The notes under the pieces were generated by a model, which saw only the letters and a list, made by a program, of their open reading frames with translations, did no database searches and had not been told where the DNA came from. Of a stretch of DNA of 64,000 bases, positions 29,069-40,103 are shown piece by piece; within the stretch, counting starts at the first letter, position 1, and each line of letters starts with the position of its first letter. The stretch spans positions 124,001-188,000 of the forward strand of contig AP018319.1 in the NCBI GenBank assembly GCA_003990705.1. Direction: 5' to 3'. Source of the stretch: Nostoc sp. HK-01. Lineage in GTDB: Bacteria; Cyanobacteriota; Cyanobacteriia; Cyanobacteriales; Nostocaceae. The position numbers and the translations under genes were made by a program.

Positions 29069-29217
29069 AATCTGCGGTAAATACTACGTGGCGTTGGGCG
29101 TGGGAACAATTGCTGAAATATACGACTAATTGAAGTGCGTGGATGAGATCGCGCTACTTGCCCTTGATCGTCGCCTAGAATAACTGTATTAAGTCATCGA
29201 TAACAATTGCGCTCGCT

Positions 29218-29805
29218 ATGACTGCAACCACCAAAAAACTGACTTTTGCAGAGTATCTGAAATATAACGATAGCACAGATACCCAATACGAATTGGTAGA
29301 TGGAGAATTAATTCCCATGAGTCTTGGCACTGGCAGACACGGTGGCATCTCTAAGTTCCTCGAACGAAACTTTGATGACGAAAGTGCCAAACAAGGCTTC
29401 AACTGGACAGCACAAAAGTTTTCTGTGGGAGTACGCTCGCCGCGCTCTGGACGCTGGGATACCTCACGAGTGCCAGACGTAGTTGTCTTGCCAACAGAGC
29501 AATGGGAAGCCCTTTCTTATCGAGAAGCAGTGATCGAACTCAATGAAACTCCCCCTCTACTTGTAGTGGAAGTTGTTAGTGATTCTACTCAAACTACTGA
29601 TTATCGCAGCAAACGTTCTGAGTATGCTGTTCTTGGGATTCCTGAATACTGGATTGTTGACCCGATTCAAGAGGTAGTAACGATATGTACCTTGGTAGAA
29701 GGATTCTATGATGCTGTTGCGTTCCGTAGACAAGAACGCCTCATATCTTCCACTTTCCCACAGTTGAATTTGACTGCTGAACAAGTCTTGGCAGGACGGA
29801 AGTGA
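29218..29805 (+). CDS. Uma2-family (DUF820) putative endonuclease
   Basis: 195 aa. Typical features: TFAEYLKYNDSTDTQYELVDGEL at the start, VPDVVVL near residue 88, then PLLVVEVVSDST and YRSKRSEYAVLGIPEYWIVDP. The D...E-x-V and K residues fit the PD-(D/E)xK restriction-endonuclease fold. The family is enormously expanded in filamentous cyanobacteria, and its biological role is unproven. Usually a single-gene unit, as here. Confidence 0.9.
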   Translation: MTATTKKLTFAEYLKYNDSTDTQYELVDGELIPMSLGTGRHGGISKFLERNFDDESAKQGFNWTAQKFSVGVRSPRSGRWDTSRVPDVVVLPTEQWEALSYREAVIELNETPPLLVVEVVSDSTQTTDYRSKRSEYAVLGIPEYWIVDPIQEVVTICTLVEGFYDAVAFRRQERLISSTFPQLNLTAEQVLAGRK

Positions 29806-30414
29806 ATGCAGAAGTTGAGTGCAGCCAATTATGCTTTGAATCATAATTTGGGAAAAATTTTGAACCATAAACCGAGAAAGAGTTAACGCAATTTTGGGCT
29901 TTCTAACCAATCAAAACATCAAACTTTGCATTCATACATGAGATAGAGTTGAAATTCTGAAGCATAATTCAAGAATGAGTTTAAAAAACACAATTGGATA
30001 AAACTTGCACAAAAAATCTCTCTTAAAATTGCTCTAACTTAAACTTTCAATTCAAAATATGGTTCAAATGCCCATGTTATGGTTCAAAAATTTTGTTTTA
30101 GTAGATATCTGAGTAAAAATCCAATATTTCATTGTCCAAGCGATCGCTCTGTTGTTAGGCGATCGCTAAACTCAAATTGTAGCTGAATAATAATGATAAT
30201 CAAGCCGAAAGATTGATACAAAAGTCGCCCGTATCAGTCTTTTTATCCCCTGCACGATAATCATTATTACTAAAAAAACTCGAATACTAAAAGTGAACTA
30301 TAAACTGGATACTCATTTTTGAAGCATATTGTGAGTTAAAAGTTCATTTTATGATTCAAATCACACCAATATTCAGCACTAGCTCATAATTTTTGTGCAA
30401 AAGCTGGTCAAAGG
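29806..30414. other. 608-bp intergenic region with hairpins
   Basis: No credible gene. It contains two GCGATCGC octamers in inverted context at 30140-30147 and 30159-30166 that could form a small hairpin, and the nested inverted repeats at 30188-30269. Between 29930 and 30110 it is AT-rich and featureless. Confidence 0.6.
30188..30269. repeat. Nested inverted repeats (possible structured RNA or terminator)
   Basis: Outer arms TAATAATGAT (30188-30197) and ATCATTATTA (30260-30269) pair perfectly. Inner arms AAAGATTGATAC (30208-30219) and GTATCAGTCTTT (30231-30242) pair with one G-T-type mismatch around an 11-nt loop. The two stems are concentric. The inner right arm is followed by TTTT, so it could act as a terminator for + strand transcripts; no expressed gene lies close upstream. 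Confidence 0.5.
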
Positions 30415-30987
30415 CTATCTCAAAGCCTTTTCAATCCGGCGGTCAGGGATAAGCCACATAATTGCAACCAGAACATACAATGTACAGCCAAACCATGCTT
30501 TTACGAATGCTAATGGAATTGCAGCAGCATAAATCAATACAGATATTTTGCCCTTAAAGTCTCGACCAACAGCCAGAGCCAGCATTGAGTCTCGACCGTG
30601 ATGAGAAATTAAGGTACGACTCAGAATAAAATAAGCGATCGCCGCCATCAACAGAACCACACCATAAAAGGCAACTGGCAAAGCACTAAAGTGGTTTTCT
30701 CCCATCCAGGCAGTAGCAAAGGGAAATAGGGACAGCCAGAACAATAAATGCAGATTTGCCCAGAGAGTTCGACCATTAACTTGCTTGACCACCTGTAGCA
30801 GGTGATGGTGGTTGTTCCAGTAAATCCCAACGTTGACGAAACTTAGTACATAGCTCAAGAATATTGGCAACAATGGGTGGAGTGCAGTTATATCGCCCCC
30901 ATGAGGCACTTTCAATTCCAGCACCATGATGGTGATGATGATGGCGATTACACCATCGCTGAATGCTTCTAATCTTCCTTTCCCCAT
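30415..30987 (-). CDS. TMEM175-family (DUF1211) potassium channel-like protein
   Basis: 190 aa with six hydrophobic helices. The first helix begins RLEAFSDGVIAIIITIMVLE, the RxxxFSDG signature of TMEM175-type channels. The second key stretch is FLSYVLSFVNVGIYWNNHHH. Bacterial members form tetrameric potassium-selective channels in the plasma membrane. There is no partner gene. Length is normal for a bacterial single-repeat subunit. Confidence 0.88.
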   Translation of the reverse strand: MGKGRLEAFSDGVIAIIITIMVLELKVPHGGDITALHPLLPIFLSYVLSFVNVGIYWNNHHHLLQVVKQVNGRTLWANLHLLFWLSLFPFATAWMGENHFSALPVAFYGVVLLMAAIAYFILSRTLISHHGRDSMLALAVGRDFKGKISVLIYAAAIPLAFVKAWFGCTLYVLVAIMWLIPDRRIEKALR

Positions 30988-31069
30988 TGTTTTCCAAGGT
31001 CTTGTTTTGCTTTGTAAATTATCTTGCTGGTAAGCTCACAGCGTCTAATATCCTTAATTTTTTTGCCCC

Positions 31070-32752
<1,683 letters not shown>

Positions 32753-32796
32753 TCAAATATTTAATATAAGGAATTGCGATCTGCGCCCAAATTCCT

Positions 32797-33546
32797 TTAG
32801 TTCGGTGCCACTCTCAGATAAAACTGTGTAGCGACAAACTGAGTATCTCTCTTGGTTGGATCTACGTTTTCAACTACCTTTGTTGTACCTACAGCAATCA
32901 AACCTTGACCAAAAATTTCACTTGCTGCTGCGTCAAGTTGTTTTTGTGTTGCACCCGTTTGACTCAAATCAATTGATGAAACTTGAGAAATATAAGGCTT
33001 GTTTATAACCAGCTGATCTGTAGAAAAGCAAGGAGTTGTGATACAGCGAATACCATTGTCTTTTAGTGCCACAAAAGTACCCTTCGCCGGATTATTTGTA
33101 GCGGCTATGAATGCTTCTTTTACTCGCAAATTCCCAAACTCACCTAATCCAGGAAATGTCACTGGAACAATGTTACCTCTGAGGAGCAAACGACTACCAT
33201 CATCATTTTGAATTTTTGCCAATTGGGAAGGTGATACTTTCAAAGAATTCCAATCAATTGCCGATACATAGCATTCGGAGCGAAAAACACCATCGACGCA
33301 AGGAGTAGCCTTTAAATTGACTTGTTTGATGAAATATCCACCGCAGATTGGAGAAGCACATCTGCGAAAATCTCTCCGTATGGTGTAATATCCCCACTGG
33401 GGAAACTCTTGGTTTGTGACAGTGACCGCAACAGAATCCGTAGTCTCTGTAGCAGAAATATCTTGAGCAGATACTTTGGCGAAAAATCCGTTGGTGACTA
33501 TCATTGCACTTAATAGAGGAATGATTGCGTATTTATGGTTAAACAT
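32797..33546 (-). CDS. Secreted DUF6748-like protein
   Basis: About 249 aa from ATG 33546. Residues 1-28 form a signal peptide (basic start, hydrophobic core AIIPLLSAMIV, cleavage near KVSAQ). The mature part opens with WGYYTIRRDFRRCASPICGG and has further Cys residues (ATPCVDG, SECYVSAID, CITTPCFS). This looks like the DUF6748 family of exported cysteine-containing proteins, recalled from memory. Function unknown. The 22 codons upstream of my start have no signal-peptide character. Confidence 0.65.
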   Translation of the reverse strand: MFNHKYAIIPLLSAMIVTNGFFAKVSAQDISATETTDSVAVTVTNQEFPQWGYYTIRRDFRRCASPICGGYFIKQVNLKATPCVDGVFRSECYVSAIDWNSLKVSPSQLAKIQNDDGSRLLLRGNIVPVTFPGLGEFGNLRVKEAFIAATNNPAKGTFVALKDNGIRCITTPCFSTDQLVINKPYISQVSSIDLSQTGATQKQLDAAASEIFGQGLIAVGTTKVVENVDPTKRDTQFVATQFYLRVAPN

Positions 33547-33721
33547 ATTGAGTTCAGATTTTATTTGAGCTTTCAGAGGTTTCAATACCTTTGTTAAAAG
33601 TAGAATTAACAAGGTAGTTTGGAATACTAGAACTTTTATACTATTGACTATAGGTTAAAAAACTATACTGTAAATCTTAAAGGAGTTTTAAGAACTCATT
33701 ATGTTTGCCAATGAGATTTGA

Positions 33722-34054
33722 ATGACAACTATGAGTAACTCTCTTTCCCATCCCGAAGATCCAGACTTCCATTCATCTATTCAAGAAAACCTAAAACAGC
33801 TTTCTGCTCAGTTAGGATCTCCTTTGGACGAATTATCAGTCATAGAAATCTACCAGAATGCGTGCGATTTACTGAGCCACGTTTCTCCATCACCTCTTAC
33901 TCTTGCCCGCGTTGCCGGAACATTATTGGTCTACCGAGTCCAGGAAACAGAACTCGAAGAATCCCAGTGGTTCAGCAACCAAGTTAAACAATGTTTGGAC
34001 GAAGAAGAAGTTGAGGAGTTGATTGAATCCATACATCGCACAGATGCTTTGTAA
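33722..34054 (+). CDS. Conserved-looking small acidic protein
   Basis: 110 aa, acidic and predicted helical, ending CLDEEEVEELIESIHRTDAL. No membrane segment or known motif. It is divergent from the secreted DUF6748-like gene across 175 bp. The smooth codon usage and clear start (ATGACAACT) support a real gene. I do not recognise the family. Confidence 0.55.
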   Translation: MTTMSNSLSHPEDPDFHSSIQENLKQLSAQLGSPLDELSVIEIYQNACDLLSHVSPSPLTLARVAGTLLVYRVQETELEESQWFSNQVKQCLDEEEVEELIESIHRTDAL

Positions 34055-34167
34055 TCCTTGAAAAAGCTTAAGATTACATTTATATTACATTTTCTCAAAA
34101 ATTGCATAATTCCTTTTTTATATTTAGACAATGCTAAGTAACACTAAAATCAAGCCAGAACTAGCTC

Positions 34168-34410
34168 ATGTCAGTACTTGCACCTATCCTGGAACAAACT
34201 GTAGGAAAGATTCGCTTTTGTGTTGATGATGTAAAAAAAGCTCAGGAAGGATTACCGACTGAAAATGCCAAATTTCAGTTACAAAAGCATTTAGGAGAAC
34301 AAGTGCTGGCTTTCAGCCATAATGATACGTTTGAAGTAATTCAAGATAAAAGTACTCATTCTTTGGCGTTTGCTGTTCATGCAGCTTTTAGCGAACAATG
34401 TAATATTTAG
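34168..34410 (+). CDS. Small hypothetical protein
   Basis: 80 aa, soluble, with an alternating strand/helix character (IRFCVDDVKKAQEGL, then FEVIQDKSTHSLAFAVHAA). No motif known to me. It lies 113 bp after the previous small gene on the same strand and could be co-transcribed. A spurious call cannot be excluded. Confidence 0.45.
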   Translation: MSVLAPILEQTVGKIRFCVDDVKKAQEGLPTENAKFQLQKHLGEQVLAFSHNDTFEVIQDKSTHSLAFAVHAAFSEQCNI

Positions 34411-34491
34411 AACTTTTGCTAGTTTGTTCTTACCAAGAATTTTCTACCAAGAACCGCGTCAATAACGTTGAGTGTCAGTAATAATCTGGGT

Positions 34492-34881
34492 TCAAGCGAG
34501 AGTTTGTGAACAGCAAGCTAATCCCTTAATGAACTGTTGCCTCCATGCTTCTATCTCCTCTATTTTTGGCTGACCATGAGAAACTACAGCAACCTGATAG
34601 CGACCCATGACTTCCACAGGTGACTTTCCGCCAGCCAAACTCCAAAGTGCCAATTGTATTTGCTTTGGTGGTGAGTACAAAATTCCTAATTCACTTAACA
34701 TTGACCTGAAGTTACTATCTTCTTGCGGTGAGGATTGATGCCTTAGCCTGACTCTAATTACCCAGCCTTCAATAGTATTAATCACCGTAACGTAACTAAC
34801 TTTAAGTTGAGGTCTACCATGTAGGTATTCCATCAACTGTAGTATCAGGCTGACATTCTCCAGATAGTAAAGATATTCCAT
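34492..34881 (-). CDS. Hypothetical protein
   Basis: 129 aa, soluble. The start MEYLYYLENVSLILQLMEYL suggests an amphipathic helix; a central beta segment (VIRVRLRHQ) follows. No known domain. It stands alone between two spacers. Start ATG 34879-34881 has only a weak upstream GAGAAAATGG context. Confidence 0.45.
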   Translation of the reverse strand: MEYLYYLENVSLILQLMEYLHGRPQLKVSYVTVINTIEGWVIRVRLRHQSSPQEDSNFRSMLSELGILYSPPKQIQLALWSLAGGKSPVEVMGRYQVAVVSHGQPKIEEIEAWRQQFIKGLACCSQTLA

Positions 34882-35277
34882 TTTCTCAGAGTGAATGGGG
34901 CTGAGTCTAGTTTAAAAATAGAGGAATAATGTGAGGAACTTGTGAGCAACACAAAGATTAGTTTTTTGGCACAAGTATAAGCGCGTTGATTCGCACGGGT
35001 CGTCATTCTAACAGTGAATAAAGTTTAAAATGGTAGCATCTTAATGTTGCGTTTCTGCATCCGCTAAGGTTGCACCTTTAACCGTGCAGCGATCGCGCCT
35101 TACTTGCGGTGTCACTCCCCCACCAGAACCCACCACATCATCTGGGCAACTGCCCCCGACTCCCCCAAAGCGCGTATACACAACCTCACCCGACATCACC
35201 ATCACAAACTTCTGCCACCTCGCCCACTCAAACCATCGGTTTTACTATTGATCATCAAGAAAATGTTGAGGTCGTTT
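34882..35277. other. Intergenic region with a decayed gene copy
   Basis: About 400 bp. From 35109 to about 35230 the sequence is a degenerate second copy of 36053-36175; both read CGTATACACAACCTCACC in the same orientation. On the minus strand both encode SGEVVYT. In this copy the frame drifts into low-complexity glycine, so it is a relic. No other gene is visible. Confidence 0.5.
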
Positions 35278-35529
35278 TTACCAATGCTGGATTCGAGTTC
35301 GTTGATTGTGAGCAATTAAACGAGTCGGTTGCATTTGCTTATCGTTTGATGTAATAGCTTTATCGGCTTTTAAGAAACTTGGTTTATCAACTAACCTACA
35401 GAACAACTCTGGATGATATGTCTGTTGTAAAACTGGCATTTCTTGCCAACATTTGCGACAAAAAAAGTAGACCTCACGACTGCGAATTTGGCGTAACAGC
35501 CGAGAAGAGCAGCAAGGACAATTATTCAT
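35278..35529 (-). CDS. Small zinc-ribbon protein
   Basis: 83 aa starting MNNCPCCSSRLLRQIR, with CPCC and CRKC (in VYFFCRKCWQEMP) giving a four-cysteine zinc ribbon in the first 30 residues. The rest is basic and unstructured. Proteins with this N-terminus are, from memory, common in filamentous cyanobacteria; function unknown. The last third overlaps the decayed repeat region, so the C-terminus may be altered. Confidence 0.55.
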   Translation of the reverse strand: MNNCPCCSSRLLRQIRSREVYFFCRKCWQEMPVLQQTYHPELFCRLVDKPSFLKADKAITSNDKQMQPTRLIAHNQRTRIQHW

Positions 35530-36049
35530 GATGTTAAAAATTTATAAAAAGTTATTTCAAAAAAAGTTAAGATAAGTGAATAAATTATTATTTACTTATC
35601 TATTTAGATCATTATGTTTTTACTCGATAATATCTTCAGTAAGAATACGCAAAAAAGTATAAAGATTATTAAAGATGTATATTTATTAAGTACACTTGCT
35701 TATATCAATTAATTAAAAACTCAAATTATTAGTACGGTTGTGAGAAAAACCCCAGGCAATTAATTAAAGTAATTATGAAAAAAAATTTATAAGTTAGGTA
35801 TAATTGCTGGGTTTGTCACACACTACTGACAAGAATGTAATATGCTTGCTTGTGTTTCTACGATGAGAAAATAAGTTACAGTACGTTATCTATTGGTTAT
35901 TTAGGAGTGCAAATTTTTGGCAGAAATACGATGTACTGGCTGGGTGGCTCAATTTTTGCAGTGGGTGCTGGAGCAGGTTTGACACAAGTTGTCAACACCA
36001 ACAAGCACGGAACTATAACCTTGCAGAAATCGCCAGTTTCTTTGCGATA
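35530..36049. other. AT-rich intergenic region
   Basis: About 520 bp, highly A+T-rich up to 35850, with no credible coding signal. A + strand frame starting at 35850 is antisense to the gene remnant at 36050-36303 in its second half and was not accepted. Confidence 0.5.
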
Positions 36050-36303
36050 TCAACCCCCCACCGGATACCGCCCCATCATCTCGGCTAACGCCACCACCAC
36101 CCCATCCGGCGTATACACAACCTCACCTGACATCGCAATCACAATCCTTTGCCGCCTTGCCCACTCGAACCAAGCAACCACACCAGACTTGGCCTGTTGT
36201 GCTTCCGGCTTCCTACCTTCCTTGCAAGCAGCGACAAACACGGCTTCCGGTGACTTGATACCTTTCCATGTTCGTATCGCCTCCTTTAAATATGCGATCG
36301 CCT
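36050..36303 (-). pseudogene. 5'-truncated small gene (SPEAVFVAAC... family)
   Basis: An open frame of about 84 codons after a stop at 36303-36305, with no ATG; the first usable start is GTG 36241. The reading (AYLKEAIRTWKGIKSPEAVF, later WFEWARRQRIVIAMSGEVVY and PDGVVVALAEMMGRYPV) is clearly protein-like. It looks like the end of a conserved cyanobacterial small protein whose start is lost. A more decayed copy lies at 35109-35230. Confidence 0.5.
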
Positions 36304-36413
36304 AACTGTACGCCCAATCTCTGCTGTTAACTAAAACAGCGATCACTTCATACTGGCAAAAGCGGACTCTAGCATCTCGCACAGTGGCAAGCTCAGATTT
36401 TGAGGGAGCGAAC

Positions 36414-37904
36414 TCAAAATAATTCAAAATATTCTCTTTGCTCCCAGCTAGTCACCTGCTTTAAATAGACTTCTGGCGGCTGATCGCCAACGGACTCTAA
36501 AAAGCGATTAATTTCATTTTGTTTCATCTTAATGATGAAGTTGATGAATTGCTGCCCCATCTTTTGAGAAAAAAGTTCGCTTTGGCTCAAATCTGAAATC
36601 GCCTCTGGCAAACTTTTGGGTAACACCGGACTTTTTGTAGTATAAGGTTCTTCTGTTGGGGAGCCAGGATCTATTTGACGATCTACCCCATCTAACCCAG
36701 AAATCAATTGTGATGCGATATAGAGATAGGGATTGGCTGCTGGTTCTCCAACTCGGTTTTCAATGTGGGTAGTGGGGTCATCAAAACCGCCTTGTAATCT
36801 AATCATTGCTCCTCGATTTTCCCATCCCCATCCTGCACGGTCAGGGGCTAGAGAATTCGGTTTAAATCTTTTGTAGCCGTTAATTGTCGGATTTGTAAAT
36901 ACACAAGCAGCATTGGCGTGTTTCAGAAGACCGCCAATGAAATGGTTACATAAATCTGAGATGAAAGTTTGAGAGTTTACAGATATAAAAGCATTCTCAC
37001 CCGTAGTTAAATCTACAAGGGATTGGTGCAAATGCCAGCCATTGGAAGAACCACCTTGCAGTCCTGGACGACACATAAATGATGCTATGTAACCTTGTTG
37101 ACGGCAGATTTGCTTGGTTGCCATTCTGAATATCATCATTGTATCCGCAGCTTCCAAAGCATCAATCGGGTCAAAAGTAAATTCAAATTGGCCGACACCC
37201 CCTTCGTTTTCTACACTCCTTAAAGGCAATTCCATTTCCACAAAGTTTTCTGCCAAAAGGCGCAGCAAATCATGAATTTCTGGATTGTGGGATTCTAAAA
37301 GGTACTGAAAGCTATGTTCTACAGCACTAACTTTTGCCGGCTCACCAGGTTTTCCAGAACTACCAACATTAGCCAACGCTAACATTGGATCTTCCAGCTT
37401 TGCCAGATACCACTCAACTTCTAAGCCGACGATATGTTTCAACCCTCTTTGACTTAACTCTACTAATGATTGGCGCAAAATACCGCGACTGGACAAGGGC
37501 ATTGGCTGACCATTTTGAAAGTACTCATCACATAGAATAAAGCCAGTACGTTTTGCCCAAGGTAAAATTTTGAAGGTATGAGGGTCAGGAACTGCCACAA
37601 GATTTGGTGCGCCTGTCATCAGAGGCATATCTAAGCTCCCGCCCTTCACAAAAGGGTTAAATACTATTGCACCACCAGTATCAAACAGGAATGTACCTGT
37701 ACTGATAGGCATACCGTTTTCCAGGGCGTTTAAAAACGCTTGGGCTAAGAGGGATTTACTGCGAACAATCCCATGCTGGTCAGACCAAGCCGTACGAATC
37801 AACAATAGATTCTGTTGTTTTACCACAGCCTTAATCTTTTCGGATGCTTCTTTTTGGCTTTCTGTCCATAAGTGATGACGCTCAATAAATCCAGGTCTTT
37901 TCAT
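36414..37904 (-). CDS. Glutamine synthetase-family ligase
   Basis: 496 aa. The catalytic core is recognisable: VGLEVEWYL (glutamate/metal site), ENEGGVGQFEFTF, NGWHLHQSL (ATP/glutamate site), NPTINGYKRFKP, and ENRGAMIRL and HIENRVGEPAANPYL near the C-terminus. It diverges from bacterial GlnA types and lacks the adenylylation-site context, so it is probably a gamma-glutamyl-amine or polyamine ligase of the GS superfamily rather than the main glutamine synthetase. The start is only 16 bp from the end of a transposable element, so its promoter may have been altered by that insertion. Confidence 0.82.
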   Translation of the reverse strand: MKRPGFIERHHLWTESQKEASEKIKAVVKQQNLLLIRTAWSDQHGIVRSKSLLAQAFLNALENGMPISTGTFLFDTGGAIVFNPFVKGGSLDMPLMTGAPNLVAVPDPHTFKILPWAKRTGFILCDEYFQNGQPMPLSSRGILRQSLVELSQRGLKHIVGLEVEWYLAKLEDPMLALANVGSSGKPGEPAKVSAVEHSFQYLLESHNPEIHDLLRLLAENFVEMELPLRSVENEGGVGQFEFTFDPIDALEAADTMMIFRMATKQICRQQGYIASFMCRPGLQGGSSNGWHLHQSLVDLTTGENAFISVNSQTFISDLCNHFIGGLLKHANAACVFTNPTINGYKRFKPNSLAPDRAGWGWENRGAMIRLQGGFDDPTTHIENRVGEPAANPYLYIASQLISGLDGVDRQIDPGSPTEEPYTTKSPVLPKSLPEAISDLSQSELFSQKMGQQFINFIIKMKQNEINRFLESVGDQPPEVYLKQVTSWEQREYFELF

Positions 37905-37984
37905 TGGGGTTGCCTGAAACCCTGACTTTTCACGGGATGTGGAAAAGGAGAAGTGGTTCGCGGAGAATTTACGCGAACTAACTT

Positions 37985-38395
37985 TTATGGTTGGCGATAT
38001 TTAGAAGTTTCTTCGATTAAATCTTTCAGCCCAAGGTTGAGGGACTCAATTGATCGATCTAAAGCTTGAATTTTGGCACGGCGGGTAATTTGTTCAAGAG
38101 CATCTATGTAAGCTTGACTACCAGATTTACCTAAATGCTGATATCGAGACAATTTACCATCAGTCTTTGTAGGAAAAATTGGTGAAGATGCCTGTAGTTT
38201 GTAATACCAATAATTATCAGTCCGCCCCTTAGCTTGGTAACGAACAATCCAACAGGAAGCGGGAGCGACCTTACCCGAAGCGAGTATTGAATGAATTTCT
38301 TGCTCAAGACGTTGTTTGGTTTTGGCTACTGCGTCTATACGTTTGGCTAAATCATCTTGAATTGAAGATTTTGGCGACAGGGGCATATAACACAC
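37985..38395 (-). CDS. Passenger protein of the 2094-bp element
   Basis: 136 aa. A helical N-terminus (QDDLAKRIDAVAKTKQRLEQ), a central motif CWIVRYQAKGRTDNYWYYKL, then GKLSRYQHLGKSGSQAY and a C-terminal coiled coil. The YWYYKLQA...HLGK pattern is one I associate with small cyanobacterial proteins of unknown function. It lies inside the element, downstream of the transposase on the same strand and flanked by the GGTTCGCG hairpins. It may be an accessory DNA-binding protein or a captured gene. Confidence 0.55.
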   Translation of the reverse strand: MCYMPLSPKSSIQDDLAKRIDAVAKTKQRLEQEIHSILASGKVAPASCWIVRYQAKGRTDNYWYYKLQASSPIFPTKTDGKLSRYQHLGKSGSQAYIDALEQITRRAKIQALDRSIESLNLGLKDLIEETSKYRQP

Positions 38396-38471
38396 TCCGA
38401 TTTGGTTCGCGTATAATATCCGCGAATTATTTTCTGATGGAATCAGGCAGGTGTTTAGCTTTTGGAACGCA

Positions 38472-39893
38472 TTATTTAAGATTTTGGTGTAGTAGCCAAC
38501 CTTGGCACAAGGTTTCTAACTCTAACCAACCTCTCCATAAAACTTGTATACCGATGGCACTGTTTTTCCGATGTTCTAGGTATCCTCCCAGGCGGGCGAT
38601 AGCGCGGATTGCCCAGTCAACAGTAAATTCGATATCTTTTTTCAGTTTAGGTGGGCTACTAGCTATCAATACATCCATTTGTTCTTTTGTTAACACCACA
38701 CTAGCGTCAAGATGCGGACAGTTACGGTACAAATATGTCATTCGTAATAACTGCGCGGCAATCACAGTTAAAAATCCCAACATTGTTGACATACTTTCAC
38801 CAGCTAATCGATAGCTTTCAGCTTGGCAACCAGATTTTAGAATCTTATGATACTCTTCAACCCGCCAACGGTACGTATACCAACGGAGAATTTGAGTTGC
38901 TGATTGCTCCGAATCAACTAGCTCAGTAGTTAGTAGCATCCACTCTACTGGTTCACCATTTTCTGGACAATTAATTTCTCTGGCATAGACTGCATAAACA
39001 TGAAAACTGCCTTGATTTTTTAGCCGTGCGGGAGGACTAATTGATACTGGACAATATCTAACTTCTAAGGTGGCAGTTCTGGCATGACGTTTTTTGGTTT
39101 CGACTAGTTCAACGTCTTTAACAAACTGGACGGGAGTGGAATTTACGTATGACCATAGATGACCATTTTCGCCTTCTAAACAACGGTTGTGTGCCGCCCT
39201 GACTACTACACCTGCATTTTTAGTTTGACTGATTTGAGCGAATACTTCTGCAATATCGCCTTCTCTATCAAAAACATGAATTATCTTCGATGATAATCCC
39301 CCTACTGGAATTTCTAACTCAGAAAATTGTTTTTCTATCTTTGAGAAAGCTTCAACCCATCGATAAGATTCTTTTTCTTTAAATTCTTTATTTCTCTTAG
39401 CTTTTCGCTCTTTTTTTAGACGATCTTCTTTAAGTTCTTGAGTTTCATTACTCGGTTGTGGTGCTTTATGCTCTCTATGCCACAGCTTCTCCCACAATAG
39501 CCCTAAAGGTTGTCCAAAATCAGGCTCTAAAGCTAAACAACTGTGTAGAATTAATCCATTTCCGCCATTACCTATTGGGCCGTATTCTTCTCTTTTATCT
39601 AATATTTTTTTGTAATCTAAAAAAGTTGTATCTCCTACAGCTAACACTACAGGAGTGCCGTTTATTTCTTGGGCTGTTTGTTTAAAATAAGGTTGAGTCA
39701 ACTTTTCAAAACTGGTTTTTGGATTCGAGAAAAATTCGTAACCACGCTTGAGGTCACTGGCAGTTTTAAATATTTTTGATAAAGGCTGACCATATTTTAC
39801 CGATAAAAGTTCACCTATTGATGCTGCTCGTTGAGTTAAACGTTTGTCTCCAAAGTTACACTCCCCATACAGGTTCTTTTCTAATATTTTCAT
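38472..39893 (-). CDS. IS4-family DDE transposase
   Basis: 473 aa. It opens with a Tnp-DNA-binding segment (LYGECNFGDKRLTQRAASIG) typical of Tn5/IS4-like transposases. Catalytic candidates: D in VLAVGDTTFLDY, D in IIHVFDREGDIAEV, and E in the C1/YREK-type signature WYTYRWRVEEYHKILKSG. The length is full and there is no frameshift, so it may be active. ATG 39891-39893. Confidence 0.88.
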   Translation of the reverse strand: MKILEKNLYGECNFGDKRLTQRAASIGELLSVKYGQPLSKIFKTASDLKRGYEFFSNPKTSFEKLTQPYFKQTAQEINGTPVVLAVGDTTFLDYKKILDKREEYGPIGNGGNGLILHSCLALEPDFGQPLGLLWEKLWHREHKAPQPSNETQELKEDRLKKERKAKRNKEFKEKESYRWVEAFSKIEKQFSELEIPVGGLSSKIIHVFDREGDIAEVFAQISQTKNAGVVVRAAHNRCLEGENGHLWSYVNSTPVQFVKDVELVETKKRHARTATLEVRYCPVSISPPARLKNQGSFHVYAVYAREINCPENGEPVEWMLLTTELVDSEQSATQILRWYTYRWRVEEYHKILKSGCQAESYRLAGESMSTMLGFLTVIAAQLLRMTYLYRNCPHLDASVVLTKEQMDVLIASSPPKLKKDIEFTVDWAIRAIARLGGYLEHRKNSAIGIQVLWRGWLELETLCQGWLLHQNLK

Positions 39894-40103
39894 TTGCGCT
39901 CATTTACACACCTACCACGACAATATCTAAAATCACAAGTTAATTCTCTAGCATTGGTTCGCGTAAGTCTTACGCGAACCACCTTCCCTTTTCCACATCC
40001 CGTGAAAAGTCAGGCCTGAAACCATGCTGTAGGCTTATCGCACTAATAATATACCTCTAATCAACAACGACTCTTAGCAATTGAAAAATCTTGTGCAAAA
40101 GTC

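Larger units (their letters stand above)
37921..40014. mobile_element. 2094-bp transposable element with 8-bp target duplication
   Basis: The first 28 bp (from CCTGACTTTTCACGGGATGT) recur inverted and unchanged at 39987-40014, and similarity extends to about 42 bp, ending in TGGTTCGCG. The direct repeat CCTGAAAC flanks the unit at 37913-37920 and 40015-40022. Inside are a 136-aa gene and an IS4-type transposase, both on the minus strand. Three GGTTCGCG...CGCGAACC-type hairpins occur at 37954, 38403 and 39957. Either a single IS with a passenger gene, or an IS4 element (possible inner ends GGCAGGTGTTTA near 38447 and TACACACCTACC near 39904) nested in an older unit. Confidence 0.8.

Noticed and set aside
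35850-36305. Plus-strand 151-codon frame
   Set aside because: Its second half is antisense to a protein-like minus-strand frame with known-looking sequence, and the first half is AT-rich spacer.
38447-39916. Inner ends GGCAGGTGTTTA / TACACACCTACC as the true boundary of the IS4 element
   Set aside because: The match is imperfect and there is no target duplication, whereas the outer 28-bp ends have an exact 8-bp duplication; kept only as an alternative.
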